A DNA stretch of 64,000 bases, from contig NC_014664.1 in NCBI RefSeq assembly GCF_000166055.1, forward strand, positions 831,927-895,926, given 5' to 3'. The notes below the pieces were generated by a model. That model was not told where the DNA came from. It made no database searches and was given only the letters and a program-made list of their open reading frames with translations. This DNA is from Rhodomicrobium vannielii ATCC 17100 (lineage in GTDB: Bacteria > Pseudomonadota > Alphaproteobacteria > Rhizobiales > Rhodomicrobiaceae). Positions 26,090-35,682 of this stretch are shown in pieces. A program made the translations under genes and the position numbers. The first letter of the stretch is position 1. Every line of letters begins with the position of its first letter.

Positions 26090-27214
26090 CTAATTGGTGA
26101 GCTTCAGAGCGGCAAGGTCGATCGAAAGCTTCACGTCCTTCTCGACCGCATATCCCGCGACCGATTGCGGACCGACGCCGTATTCGAGGCGGTCGATGAC
26201 CGTCTCGCCTTTGACGGATGCCGCGCCATTCGCCGCAGCAATCGAGAATGGCAGCGACACCGGCTTCGCGACACCCCTCAGTGTGAGGCGTCCGGCGAGC
26301 ACATATTTGCCCTTTCCGGCGGGCTTGGCGCCGCTCGCCACGAACTCGGCCGTGGGAAAGCGCGCCGGGTCGAAGAAGTCGGGCGACAGAAGCGCCTGAT
26401 CGACGTCGGCTTGACCCGTATTAACGCTTCTCACGTCGATCAGGACGCGGACCGACGTCTGCTCGGGCAAGGCCGGATCGAACTCGACTTCCGATTTGAA
26501 TGCCCTGAACGTGCCTTTCGTAGTGAAGCCGCTGCCGGTCGCCTCGAAGGCAATCGCGCTCTTCTGGGGGTCGACACTCCATTCGGTCGCCCGCGCATCG
26601 TTCGCGCCAAGGAGCGCAACCGAGCCCGCAGCCATCACCGCGAAGGCCGCCGCTGCGCTACGGCCGAAAAAGCGCGGTGCCATGCGCGACCAGATGCCGT
26701 CACCCCTGATTGCGTGCCAGATCGTCGCCAGCACGTGCAAGCCGATCATCCCGGCAAGGCCGAAGGCCGCGAACTCATGCACTTCTTCAAGCGCGTGATG
26801 GATGCTCTTCTTTTCGTCCGGGCCGAGCGCCGCGAACCAAGGCAGGAGCGGGAAGGGTTGGCCGAACAGCAGCGAAGGCTTGTCCGAGGTCGAAATGAGC
26901 GCCCAGCCGGAAACCGCGATCAGGAAGATAAGGCCGTAAAGCGCGAGATGGCCCAGCGCCGCGCCGAGCTTTTCCAACCCCGACATGGTTGCTGGCTCAG
27001 GCGGCGTCGCGGTGAGCCCGCGCCACAACACGCGCAGAACCATCAGCGCGAGGATCGTGAAGCCGAGCGACTTGTGCAGATTGTAGGCCTGAATTTTTTC
27101 GACGACATTCTCGATGCCGCCCATCGTCCAGCCGAGGCCGAGCATGAATAGAATGAGGGCTGCTATCACCCAATGCAGGACTTTCAGCCCTGCGGCATAG
27201 TCTTGGCGTATCAT
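26090..27214 (-). CDS. Cytochrome b561 - YceI fusion protein
   Basis: The 374-residue protein joins two domains usually encoded apart. Residues 1-180 form a bacterial cytochrome b561 with four membrane helices and heme histidines (LKVLHWVIAAL, YNLHKSLGF, HHALEEVHEF, GMIGLHVLATI). After a fifth hydrophobic stretch with a signal-like ATEWSVDP junction (about 188-212), residues 213-374 form a YceI domain (FEATGSGFTTKGTFRAF, LLSPDFFDPARFPTAEF, GRLTLRGVAKPVSLP). The fusion suggests that the heme protein exchanges electrons with a quinone or isoprenoid held by YceI (inference). AGGAGA lies upstream of the ATG. The next gene downstream on this strand is the GT2 operon. Confidence 0.9.
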   Translation of the reverse strand: MIRQDYAAGLKVLHWVIAALILFMLGLGWTMGGIENVVEKIQAYNLHKSLGFTILALMVLRVLWRGLTATPPEPATMSGLEKLGAALGHLALYGLIFLIAVSGWALISTSDKPSLLFGQPFPLLPWFAALGPDEKKSIHHALEEVHEFAAFGLAGMIGLHVLATIWHAIRGDGIWSRMAPRFFGRSAAAAFAVMAAGSVALLGANDARATEWSVDPQKSAIAFEATGSGFTTKGTFRAFKSEVEFDPALPEQTSVRVLIDVRSVNTGQADVDQALLSPDFFDPARFPTAEFVASGAKPAGKGKYVLAGRLTLRGVAKPVSLPFSIAAANGAASVKGETVIDRLEYGVGPQSVAGYAVEKDVKLSIDLAALKLTN

Positions 27215-27229
27215 GATGACGCTGTCTCC

Positions 27230-27649
27230 TTACCACTTGCCGATGTTGGGCAACGATTTCCACGGTTCGGCGGGCGCGAGAGGCGCGCCTTTCTGCAAGA
27301 GTTCAATGGAAATGCTGTCCGGCGAACGAATGAATGCCATATTCCCGTCTCGCGGCGGCCGGTTGATCGTCACGCCCGCGTCGGCGAGACGTTGGCATGT
27401 TTCGTAGATGTTTTCGACTTCGTAGGCGAGATGGCCGAAATTGCGGCCTTCGCCGTATTTTTCCGCATCCCAGTTATAAGTGAGTTCCAAGAGCGCGCTC
27501 TCGTCTCCGGGCGCGGCGAGGAACACGAGGGTGAAGCGTCCCTCCGGCCGTTCGAGGCGGCGCACCTCCCGCAGGCCGAGCTTGTTGACATAGAAGTCGA
27601 GCGACTGATCGAGGTCCGTCACGCGGACCATGGTATGCAGATATTTCAT
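27230..27649 (-). CDS. gloA: Lactoylglutathione lyase (glyoxalase I)
   Basis: The 139-residue enzyme condenses the methylglyoxal-glutathione adduct to S-lactoylglutathione. The metal ligands are the first-strand histidine ([11 protein letters not shown]5), Glu in ALLELTYNW, His in [11 protein letters not shown] and Glu in ISIELLQKG. The length matches single-domain bacterial GloA. GGAGG six bases before ATG 27649 sets the start. It precedes the cytochrome b561-YceI gene by 15 bp on the same strand and may be co-transcribed. Confidence 0.92.
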   Translation of the reverse strand: MKYLHTMVRVTDLDQSLDFYVNKLGLREVRRLERPEGRFTLVFLAAPGDESALLELTYNWDAEKYGEGRNFGHLAYEVENIYETCQRLADAGVTINRPPRDGNMAFIRSPDSISIELLQKGAPLAPAEPWKSLPNIGKW

Positions 27650-28127
27650 TCGAGCCTCCAACTTGACCGTCATTTAAGCATGATAGCCCGCGCCGCAACC
27701 CGTTTGAGGGCTTAGGTTACAATCATGACCGTTATGCAAATGAGTCTTTCAACAGGTGTGGATAGCGGGGGGCCGCAATCGCCATCGGAAGCCGCATGCC
27801 ATTGATTCGCTGGCGGTGTCTGGGGTCAAGGATTCCTTTTCGTCATCCGCCACCTGTCAAGAAAGCTTCGCAAAAGGTCCGTCGCCGGGGGCGATGTGGA
27901 TTTATGTCACATTTTTGTCAAAGTTTAACACGGAATATCAATCACTTGCAGCGGTGAGGGCCGGCTGCAGGTAAGGCAGACCGCGTCGAGCGTTGGGGAA
28001 AGAGTTAATTTTCTCTAGCCTCGGTGGCGTGGAATGTTATGTTTCGGATGTGAGTTGGCGGGCGTTGAGGTCTTGGGCGAGATCTTTGCGGTCGCCACGT
28101 ATTTTCAGTGAAGCGGGGGACTACAAA
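27650..28127. other. Non-coding region before the cold-shock gene, likely long 5' leader
   Basis: No gene is seen. A possible promoter TTGTCA (27915-27920) with TATCAA (27936-27941) and 15-base spacing would give a leader of about 180 nt before the cold-shock ATG, a length usual for cold-shock mRNAs. The fit to consensus is only moderate. Confidence 0.3.
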
Positions 28128-28703
28128 ATGGGGGACAATTTACCTCCAACCATTACTTCGTTTAACGACATCGCAGAGCAACCAAGCATAGACGTCTTCG
28201 TGATCGCAGGCCACATCAAGTGGTTCGACGTGTCCAAGGGCTTCGGCTTCATCGTCCCTGACGGTGGTCTGCCCGACATCCTGATTCACGTCACCGTTCT
28301 GCGGCGGGACGGATATCAGACTGCGTATGAAGGCGCCCGAATTGTCTGCGAAGTCTTGCGGCGCGACCGTGGACTTCAGGCGTTCCGTGTGATCGAGATG
28401 GACGAGAGTACCGCCATCCATCCCTCGCAACTGCCCCAGCGGACACACGTCCATGTGGTTCCGGAAAGCGATTGGCAACGGGCCATGGTGAAGTGGTTCA
28501 ACCGTCTCAAGGGCTTCGGGTTTCTCACCCGCGGTGCCGGGACGGAAGACATCTTCGTCCATATGGAGACGCTCCGTCGCTTCGGGTTTGCCGAGCTTCG
28601 CCCTGGACAAATCGTTCAGGTGCGTTATGGCCATGGCGACAAGGGCCTCATGGCTGCGGAGCTTCGTCCCGACGGCACGATGGGCTACCCGTCCTCGCAT
28701 TAA
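28128..28703 (+). CDS. Double cold-shock-domain protein
   Basis: The 191-residue protein contains two cold-shock domains. The first (about 26-90) has [20 protein letters not shown] with RNP2-like DILIHVTVL; the second (about 117-185) has [18 protein letters not shown] with [14 protein letters not shown]. CspA-like domains bind single-stranded RNA or DNA. Two-domain forms are characteristic of alphaproteobacteria. A purine-rich GCGGGGGA precedes the ATG at 28128. The transcript should end at the terminator at 28748-28775, which lies inside the next gene. Confidence 0.92.
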   Translation: MGDNLPPTITSFNDIAEQPSIDVFVIAGHIKWFDVSKGFGFIVPDGGLPDILIHVTVLRRDGYQTAYEGARIVCEVLRRDRGLQAFRVIEMDESTAIHPSQLPQRTHVHVVPESDWQRAMVKWFNRLKGFGFLTRGAGTEDIFVHMETLRRFGFAELRPGQIVQVRYGHGDKGLMAAELRPDGTMGYPSSH

Positions 28704-28719
28704 GGGATCATGACCCCCA

Positions 28720-29202
28720 ATGACCAAGGGTCGACCAAATATCACGAGGGCCGCGCTTGCGGCCCTTCTCTTTTTGAGCTCTCCTGTTCTCAGCCGGGCA
28801 ATCATGGCACCAGCATATGGAGACGTTCTTTTCAATCGGGCAAGCCTGACTATCGAGACTGCGAACGGGCCCGTGCTTCTGGATGTCGAAATTGCCGACA
28901 CCGATCCGAAGCGCGAACAGGGACTCATGTTCCGCCGCTCGCTTTCCGAAAATCAGGGGATGATCTTCCTGTTCGGCCGGGAGCGCGAAATCACGATGTG
29001 GATGAAGAATACCTTCATTCCGCTCGACATGGTTTTCATTGGGGATGACTGGCGGGTCGTCTCCATCGCGCAGAACGCCGAGCCATTTTCAACCGACGTG
29101 ATCTCCTCGCGCCGGCCCGCGTCTCGCGTGCTCGAAATCGGCGCAGGGCAGGCGAAGAAGCTCGGGCTCAAGGTTGGCGACCGCGTTTCACTGAAGAAGT
29201 GA
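28720..29202 (+). CDS. DUF192-family secreted protein
   Basis: The 160-residue protein has a signal peptide (basic KGRPNITR, then AALAALLFLSSPVL) and a DUF192 domain with LDVEIADTDPKREQGLMFRRSL and MWMKNTFIPLDMVFI, the family's core. DUF192 proteins form a small beta-barrel; their function is not established. It starts 16 bp after the cold-shock gene, and its signal-peptide codons contain a complete intrinsic terminator, so it should be expressed mainly by read-through or from an internal promoter. An internal ATG at 28804 would avoid the terminator but lose the signal peptide. Confidence 0.85.
   Translation: MTKGRPNITRAALAALLFLSSPVLSRAIMAPAYGDVLFNRASLTIETANGPVLLDVEIADTDPKREQGLMFRRSLSENQGMIFLFGREREITMWMKNTFIPLDMVFIGDDWRVVSIAQNAEPFSTDVISSRRPASRVLEIGAGQAKKLGLKVGDRVSLKK
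28748..28775 (+). terminator. Intrinsic terminator inside the DUF192 reading frame
   Basis: GGGCCGC (28748-28754), a four-base loop, GCGGCCC (28759-28765) and then TTCTCTTTTT form a textbook terminator 45 bp after the cold-shock stop codon and about 30 bp into the DUF192 coding sequence. Confidence 0.85.
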
Positions 29203-29206
29203 GGCT

Positions 29207-29479
29207 ATGATGATGCAGAACCGGCGTTTCAATCTCGAAAGAGAGAAGGCGCCTCCAATCAATTGGCGGCGTGGCATGATCCGGCTTTGGATCCTGGCGT
29301 CGGCGGCCTGGATCATGGGCTGGTCTCTCTATTTTGCCATCGAATTCATCAATGGCGAAACCCGGCAGGAACTGCTCAGCATTCCGGTCGTGCTGTTTGG
29401 GCCGCCGTTGGCGCTGTTCCTCTTCGGCCTAGCCACCAGATGGGCCTTTCGCGGCTTCGAAACCGACGAACAAGCCTGA
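29207..29479 (+). CDS. Small membrane protein of unknown function
   Basis: The 90-residue protein has a basic N-terminus (RRFNLEREKAPPINWRRG), a membrane segment (LWILASAAWIMGWSLYFAI, about 27-45) and a second one (LLSIPVVLFGPPLALFLFG, about 56-74), ending RWAFRGFETDEQA. I do not recognise a named family, but the layout recalls alphaproteobacterial proteins of similar size that follow DUF192 genes. It lies 4 bp after DUF192, so it is in the same operon. Confidence 0.65.
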   Translation: MMMQNRRFNLEREKAPPINWRRGMIRLWILASAAWIMGWSLYFAIEFINGETRQELLSIPVVLFGPPLALFLFGLATRWAFRGFETDEQA

Positions 29480-29615
29480 GCTTTGAGGTGGCGGATGCCA
29501 TTCCGCCGCTCGTGATTGTGCGAGTCTTGCAGACGGCCCGCTTTGACCGCTCGGCCTGTCGACTTGAACTCCTCCGCAAACGCTTTAGATGTTGGCGTCA
29601 GCGAAGGGGAGAGCA

Positions 29616-30640
29616 ATGAGCGGCGAGACAATTTCGGTTCCGGCGGAGTGGGCGCGGCAGAAGGCGATCTGGACCGCGTGGCCCGCCGATCCGGGTGAGT
29701 GGAACGGCGACCTCGCGACGCCGCGCGCCGACGTTGCGGCCTTGGTGCGCGCGTTAGCGGATGGCAATACGGTGCGGTTGCTCGTGAACGGCGCCGAAGC
29801 CGAGGCGTCGGCACGTGCGGCGCTTGCCGGCGCGGCCGAGATCGTGCCCGCGCGCTACGGCGACATCTGGCTGCGGGACACCGGGCCGATTTTCGCGCGC
29901 CGTTCTGACCGCGCCGGGACAAGCGAAAAGATCGCGCTGCGCTTTGCGACCAACAGTTGGGGCGGCAAGTTCGACCTGCCGGACGACGCGACTGTGGGCG
30001 ACGAGATCGCGCGGCTCGCGGGCACGCCTGTGCGTCGCTTCGATTTCGTCCTGGAAGGCGGCGCCATCGACCACGACGGCGAGGGCACCGTGCTCACCAC
30101 GCGCCAGACAACGCTCAACCCCAACCGCAACGGCTGGACGCGACCCGAGGCCGAGGCGGCGCTCGCGACCGCCCTCGGCGCGAAAAAAATCATCTGGATC
30201 GACGAGGGTCTGGCGAACGACCACACCGATGGCCATATCGACAACATAGCGCGGTTCGCTGCGCCGGGCGTCGTCGTCTGCCAAGCGCCAGCAGGCGACG
30301 ACGATCCCAACGCCGCAACGCTAGACGCCATCGCGGCGACGCTCGAAGCGGCAACGGACGCCAGCGGCGCAAAGCTCAATGTGGTGCGCGTGCCGGGCGT
30401 CGGCCGCTACCGCAACGCCATCGGCGAAATTTCGCCCGCGTCGCACATGAATTTCATCATCGCGAACGGCGTCGTCGTGGTTCCGGTTTACGGCACAGCT
30501 TCCGAGGATGCGGCGCTCGGCGCACTCCGCGAGGTGTTCCGCGGCCGCCGCGTCATAGGCGTGCCCTCGCGCGGGCTCCTCGGCTTCGGCGACGCGGGCG
30601 GCGGCTCATTCCATTGCATCACCCAACAGGAACCGGCGTA

Positions 30641-30641
<1 letters not shown>
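29616..30641 (+). CDS. aguA: Agmatine deiminase
   Basis: The 341-residue enzyme of the peptidyl-arginine-deiminase superfamily hydrolyses agmatine to N-carbamoylputrescine. The start PAEWARQKAIWTAWP, YGDIWLRDTGPIF, EGGAIDHDGEG (catalytic Glu/Asp), DHTDGHIDN and the C-terminal GGGSFHCITQQEP with the nucleophile Cys334 are all present. GGGGA before ATG 29616 sets the start. The stop overlaps the aguB start (TAATG), so the two steps from agmatine to putrescine are coupled. Confidence 0.93.
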
Positions 30642-31495
<854 letters not shown>

Positions 31496-31566
31496 AGAGG
31501 AGCGCCCCCTTTTTCGTCGCGCGAAACCAGGCGAAGGGGGCGACGTCCAAACCTAACGACCGGCTA

Positions 31567-31872
31567 TCAGTAGCAATAGCGCGGATGCGCCCGGACCCAA
31601 ACGCCATCGGGGCGTTGCAGATAGCAGCCTTCGCGATAGTAATAATAGCCGCTGCGGCGGCGTTCGCCTTCGGCGGCGATAGCGGCTCCGGTTCCCGCAC
31701 CGACGATAGCGCCGATGGCGGCTCCGCGGCCACCGCCCACCGCACCACCCAGGATTGCGCCCGCCGCACCGCCAAACAGCGCGCCGCCGAGAGCATCCTG
31801 CGCGCTCGCTTCATGCGCCGGCATCGTTGCCGCCAACCCCAACATCGCCGCTAGTCCGATTTTCTTAAGCAT
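31567..31872 (-). CDS. Glycine-zipper secreted protein
   Basis: The 101-residue protein has a signal peptide (LKKIGLAAMLGLAATMPAHEASA) followed by a Gly/Ala repeat region (GGALFGGAAGAILGGAVGGGRGAAIGAIVGAGTGAAI, cut here by description: residues 29-66), a glycine zipper that can insert into membranes. The C-terminus has YYYYREGCYLQRPDGVWVRA, an aromatic end with two cysteines (GCY and the final CY). The role is unknown; such proteins are common envelope proteins in alphaproteobacteria. GGGGAAG precedes the ATG at 31872. Confidence 0.75.
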   Translation of the reverse strand: MLKKIGLAAMLGLAATMPAHEASAQDALGGALFGGAAGAILGGAVGGGRGAAIGAIVGAGTGAAIAAEGERRRSGYYYYREGCYLQRPDGVWVRAHPRYCY

Positions 31873-32050
31873 TTCTGCTTCCCCTTTCCGACGTTCGCGG
31901 CTGCACACCTTGCACCCGCTCGGTGGTCGACGCCTTGAACAGAAGCGAATTCTGTTGAGATGTGCGGTTCACGTTACGTTACTGGCTACAAACCGATTTA
32001 ACCAAGTGTCGCGCGAAATTTGGTCAAGAGTAAGACTTAGCGGGACGACG

Positions 32051-32128
32051 CTCATCGCCGAGACACGGGCGAGTTCGTCGCGGACTTCACCGACGCGGAC
32101 GAGGCTTTATGGGGGGCTGGTGGAGTAG
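32051..32128 (+). pseudogene. Remnant of the aguB 3' end
   Basis: This 78-bp stretch matches the end of aguB: CTCATCGCCGA, GACACGGGCGAGTTCG and GCGGACTTC, then after GACGAG it jumps to CTTTATGGGGGG...TGGTGGAGTAG. The counterpart in aguB lies at 31333-31387 and 31471-31495, so about 85 bp were deleted internally. It is a non-functional duplication relic. Confidence 0.8.
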
Positions 32129-32278
32129 CTTGAAAAGTGCGCGTTCAGTCGTGCGCATACGCGGCCGCCATCAACTCTGCACATGCATCAGCAGCCTCGC
32201 TCATGCCGTCTTAAAAAGATGCTGAAACTGGAATGTTCGAACGTTATATTCCCTCCCGGGCTACAGGGATGGGGAATA

Positions 32279-32905
32279 ATGCGCACTTTAGCGATGTTTT
32301 TATGTATTGCGGGGCTATGCGGATGCGCTGGCAACACGATTACGCAGCAAGGCTCTTCTTTCAATAGTTCCGAGACCGCAGCTTTGGTGCCGTTCTCGGT
32401 GGAACTCGTCGGTGTGCCTTGCAAGAATATTGTCGTCGATTTTGCCGTCAAAACCTCGACGGGGTACCGCTTTGTCCGGAATGCGGGCGTCAAGCTTTGG
32501 CTCACCGGAGTCGATGAGGACTCTCCCAGAGTTTACAATTTTGAACCCGGTGAATATTATATCGCTGCAGTTTCATGTAATTGGGATAATAAGAAGGTCG
32601 ATTTATTTCCCAAAAATGGCATATGGGATGCAGAGTATCGTTATTCTTACGCTTACTTTCTTGTACCGCCGACTAATATGGTCAATATTGGGAAGCTTCG
32701 CATCTCTATTGGTTTTGATAACACGATTAAGTCGATAGATGTCGTTGATCTGTCACCTGCTATGCACACGGCCTTAAAACAACAACATCCAAATAAATAT
32801 GCAAAAATGGAAACGCATTTTATGGCTCCGACTGTAGAGGCCATAGGCACAGAAGTCAAAGCAACGGAAACCGTTCTTTATTATCGAGGTCAGCGTCTCA
32901 ACTAA
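32279..32905 (+). CDS. A+T-rich orphan lipoprotein
   Basis: The 208-residue protein starts MRTLAMFLCIAGLCGCAGN, a lipoprotein signal with the lipobox LCGC, so Cys17 is the likely lipidated residue. The mature part is mixed alpha/beta with no family I recognise (VELVGVPCKNIVVDFAVKT; FEPGEYYIAAVSCNWDN). The codon use is visibly more A+T-rich than that of all neighbours, a sign of recent acquisition. It lies beside the aguB remnant, so this 31.9-32.9 kb stretch looks like a rearranged site. GGGATGGGG precedes the ATG. Confidence 0.75.
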   Translation: MRTLAMFLCIAGLCGCAGNTITQQGSSFNSSETAALVPFSVELVGVPCKNIVVDFAVKTSTGYRFVRNAGVKLWLTGVDEDSPRVYNFEPGEYYIAAVSCNWDNKKVDLFPKNGIWDAEYRYSYAYFLVPPTNMVNIGKLRISIGFDNTIKSIDVVDLSPAMHTALKQQHPNKYAKMETHFMAPTVEAIGTEVKATETVLYYRGQRLN

Positions 32906-32909
32906 ATAT

Positions 32910-34361
32910 CTATACCAAAACCTTCCCCGGGTTCATCACCCCCCTCGGATCAAACGCCGCCTTGATACCCCGCAGCAGCGCCATCTCGGCGGGTGATTTG
33001 ATCGCCGCCAGCGCGTCGACCTTCATGCGGCCGATGCCGTGCTCGGCGCTGATCGAACCGCCATATTTCAGCGCGATACCGTGCACCATCGCCTGCATCT
33101 CGTCCCAGCGCGCGAGATAGGCCGCCCTCCGCGCATCCTTGTCCGCAGCCGTGTCGCCGCCCACGGGCTGGCTCACGTTGAAATGGATGTTGCCGTCGCC
33201 GAAATGGCCGAACGGCACGGGCCGCGCGCCGGGCACGAGCGCCTCGACGGCGGCAGTCGCCTCGGCAATGAAGGCGGGGATGAGCGCCACCGGCACGGAC
33301 ACATCGTGCTTGATGCTGCCGCCCTCGTATTTCTGCGCTTCGACGATGGCCTCGCGCAGCCGCCAGAAGTCGCGCGCCTGCGCTTCAGATGCGGCGACGG
33401 CGGCGTCGGCGACGGTGCCCGCTTCCATCGCAGCTTCGAGGATCGACAGCGCGGCGCGCTGGGCCACGCCGTTAGCCAGCGGCGAGGAAATTTCGACGAG
33501 CGCGTACCAGGGATAGTGCGCGGCAAGCGGGTCGCGGTGCTGCGGCAGATGGCGGAAAACGAAATCGAGGATGGCGCGCGGGATCAGCTCGAACGCGGTG
33601 AGCAGCGGCCCCGCGCCTTCGCTCGCGCGGCTGAAGAACGCGCCCGCCGCATCGAGCGAGGGCAAGCCGACGAAGGCGGTCGCGACCTCGGCAGGCTGCG
33701 GAAACAGCTTCAGCGTCGCCGCCGTGATGACAGCGAGCGTGCCTTCCGAGCCGATGAGCAGGCTTTTCAGATCGTAGCCGGTGTTGTCCTTGCGAAGCCC
33801 CTTCAGCCCGCGGATCACCGCGCCGCCGGGCAGCACCGCTTCGAGGCCGAGCACGAGATCGCGCATGTTGCCGTAGCGGAGCACATGCACGCCGCCCGCG
33901 TTCGATGCGATGTTGCCGCCGATCTGACACGAGCCTTCCGAACCGAGGCTCAGCGGAAACAGGCGCCCCGCAGCGGCGGCAGCCTCCTGAACGGCTGCGA
34001 GCGTTGCGCCCGCCTCGACGGTGAGCGTGTTGCCCGCCGCGTCCACCTCGCGGATGCGATTCATGCGCGAAAGGCTCAGGATGATTTCGCCGCCGAACGG
34101 CACCTGTCCGCCGACGAGCCCCGTATTGCCGCCCTGCGGCACGATCGCGATGCGCTCCTCATGGGCGAGATGCAGGATCGCGGAAATCTGCTCGACGGTC
34201 GCCGGGCGCAGGACCAGCGGCGACACGCCGTGATAAAGGCCGCGCGGCTCCTGCGTGTAGGGGAGGATCTCCGACGGCGCTTCCAGTGCGCCATGCGGCC
34301 CAGCCAGCGAGGCGAATTTTGCGGCGAGGCCAGCCGTCAGCGGCTTCAGATCAGGGTGCAC
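32910..34361 (-). CDS. FAD-linked D-2-hydroxyacid dehydrogenase (D-lactate / D-2-hydroxyglutarate type)
   Basis: The 483-residue flavoprotein has a PCMH-type FAD-binding domain (VPQGGNTGLVGGQVPFGGEI, LSLGSEGSCQIGGNIASNAGG) and the FAD-oxidase C-terminal domain (GHFGDGNIHFNVSQP, SISAEHGIGRMK) whose histidines bind the metal. It oxidises a D-2-hydroxyacid and passes electrons on. Which substrate is used cannot be read off. The GTG at 34361 overlaps the HD-domain gene by 11 bp and has AAAGG upstream; longer upstream frames run inside that gene. It ends a minus-strand operon with the HD, tag and ygfZ genes. Confidence 0.88.
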   Translation of the reverse strand: MHPDLKPLTAGLAAKFASLAGPHGALEAPSEILPYTQEPRGLYHGVSPLVLRPATVEQISAILHLAHEERIAIVPQGGNTGLVGGQVPFGGEIILSLSRMNRIREVDAAGNTLTVEAGATLAAVQEAAAAAGRLFPLSLGSEGSCQIGGNIASNAGGVHVLRYGNMRDLVLGLEAVLPGGAVIRGLKGLRKDNTGYDLKSLLIGSEGTLAVITAATLKLFPQPAEVATAFVGLPSLDAAGAFFSRASEGAGPLLTAFELIPRAILDFVFRHLPQHRDPLAAHYPWYALVEISSPLANGVAQRAALSILEAAMEAGTVADAAVAASEAQARDFWRLREAIVEAQKYEGGSIKHDVSVPVALIPAFIAEATAAVEALVPGARPVPFGHFGDGNIHFNVSQPVGGDTAADKDARRAAYLARWDEMQAMVHGIALKYGGSISAEHGIGRMKVDALAAIKSPAEMALLRGIKAAFDPRGVMNPGKVLV

Positions 34362-35031
34362 GCGCGCCGCCTTTCGGTCGCTCCGCGCCCGCCCGTCTTT
34401 CCGCTTCGAGCGCCTCGAACTGCGCGAGGAAAGCCGCTTGCGCCGCGGATGCGTCCACGGGTTCCGGACGCCGAAGCATCGCCGGCCATTCGATGCCGAG
34501 CGTGTCCGGATCGCCGAAGCATGCGCGCGCGTCGGACGCAGCAAACCCCGCAAGCTCGGTCGCCTCGAAGAAGGCCGCGATCTTGTCGGCGCGCTTGATG
34601 GCTTGGGTGACGCCTTGGGCAAGCTCCGGCGGCAGGCCGAAACGAATGTGAACCGTTCGCTGGATGCGCAGCTCGAAGGTCTTGTAGGTCTTGCCCATCG
34701 CGGCCTTGAAGGGGCTGATGAGATCGCCGACCACATATTCCGGCGCGTCGTGCAGCAGCGCGGCCATGCGAAAATGCGGCCCGGCGGCGGGTTTGATGAG
34801 GGCTGCGATCTGTTCCACGAGCACGCAATGCTGCGCGACGGAGAAGGCATGCGCGCCCTTCGTCTGACCGTTCCAGCGGGCGACGCGGGCCAGCCCGTGC
34901 GCGATGTCGCCAATCTCGATATCGAGCGGCGAAGGGTCCAGCAGGTCGAGGCGGCGGCCCGAAAGCATGCGCTGCCAGGCGCGGCTTTGGCGGTGCACGA
35001 CGAGCGGCTGGGGGGCAAGTTTTTGCTGCAT
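34351..35031 (-). CDS. HD-domain phosphohydrolase
   Basis: The 226-residue protein contains an HD domain: AFSVAQHCVLVEQI supplies the first histidine, ALLHDAPEYVVGD the HD pair, and KRADKIAAFFEA the last Asp. The family includes YfbR-like 5'-deoxynucleotidases. The N-terminus has SGRRLDLLDPSPLDIEIGDI, common to a large alphaproteobacterial subgroup. It is coupled to the downstream FAD dehydrogenase by overlap and lies 27 bp after tag. Confidence 0.85.
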   Translation of the reverse strand: MQQKLAPQPLVVHRQSRAWQRMLSGRRLDLLDPSPLDIEIGDIAHGLARVARWNGQTKGAHAFSVAQHCVLVEQIAALIKPAAGPHFRMAALLHDAPEYVVGDLISPFKAAMGKTYKTFELRIQRTVHIRFGLPPELAQGVTQAIKRADKIAAFFEATELAGFAASDARACFGDPDTLGIEWPAMLRRPEPVDASAAQAAFLAQFEALEAERRAGAERPKGGARAP

Positions 35032-35058
35032 CGCGAATCCTTTTCGGGAACAGCGTCT

Positions 35059-35682
35059 TTATGCCAGAATTTCGGGCCGAGCCAAAGCGGCGCAAGGATC
35101 GTGGCGATGGCAGGTCACGATGTGGTCGTTGACGAGGCCCGTCGCCTGCATCAGCGAATAGACCGTGGTCGGACCGCAGAAGCGGAAGCCTCGACGCTTC
35201 AGTTCCTTCGAGATCGCGGCGCTGAGCGGCGTCTGCGCGGGCACCTCGGAAATGGCGGCGAAGCGGTTCTGAAGCGCGGCACCGTCCACGAAGCCCCAGA
35301 AGAATGAGGCGAGCGATTGCTTCTGTTGCAGGTCGAGGCAGGCTTGCGCATTGGCGATGGCGGCTTCGATCTTGCCGCGATGGCGCACGATTCCCGCATT
35401 GGCGACGAGCGCTTCGACCTTTGCGGAGTCGTAGCGCGCGACCTTCTCGGGGTCGAAGCCATCGAAAGCGGCGCGAAAGCCCTCGCGTTTGCGAAGGATC
35501 GTGATCCACGACAAGCCGGATTGGAAACCTTCGAGTATGAGCTTTTCGAAGAACGCGCGGTCGCTCGTCTTCGGCACGCCCCATTCCTCATCGTGGTAGC
35601 GGACGTAAAGCGCGTTGTCGGCGTTCACCCATGCGCAACGGACCGGCACTGCTACGGCGCACGCGGCTTCGAGCGCGGTCAC
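35059..35682 (-). CDS. tag: DNA-3-methyladenine glycosylase I
   Basis: This 207-residue enzyme excises 3-methyladenine. It has the zinc-snap features of Tag (CAWVNADNALYVRYHDEEWGVP, with the N-terminal Cys and His; C-terminal HIVTCHRHDPC) and the core FEKLILEGFQSGLSWITILRKRE. The GTG at 35682 overlaps the ygfZ stop (GTGA). With the AlkA-like gene at 5476 this gives two alkylation-repair glycosylases in the window. Confidence 0.93.
   Translation of the reverse strand: MTALEAACAVAVPVRCAWVNADNALYVRYHDEEWGVPKTSDRAFFEKLILEGFQSGLSWITILRKREGFRAAFDGFDPEKVARYDSAKVEALVANAGIVRHRGKIEAAIANAQACLDLQQKQSLASFFWGFVDGAALQNRFAAISEVPAQTPLSAAISKELKRRGFRFCGPTTVYSLMQATGLVNDHIVTCHRHDPCAALARPEILA

Noticed and set aside
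26066-27151. 361-codon plus-strand frame
   Set aside because: Antisense of the cytochrome b561-YceI fusion, with no signal or motif.
34362-35018. N-terminal extension of the FAD dehydrogenase
   Set aside because: The open frame upstream of the GTG at 34361 runs antisensically through codons of the HD gene in another frame and has no family match.
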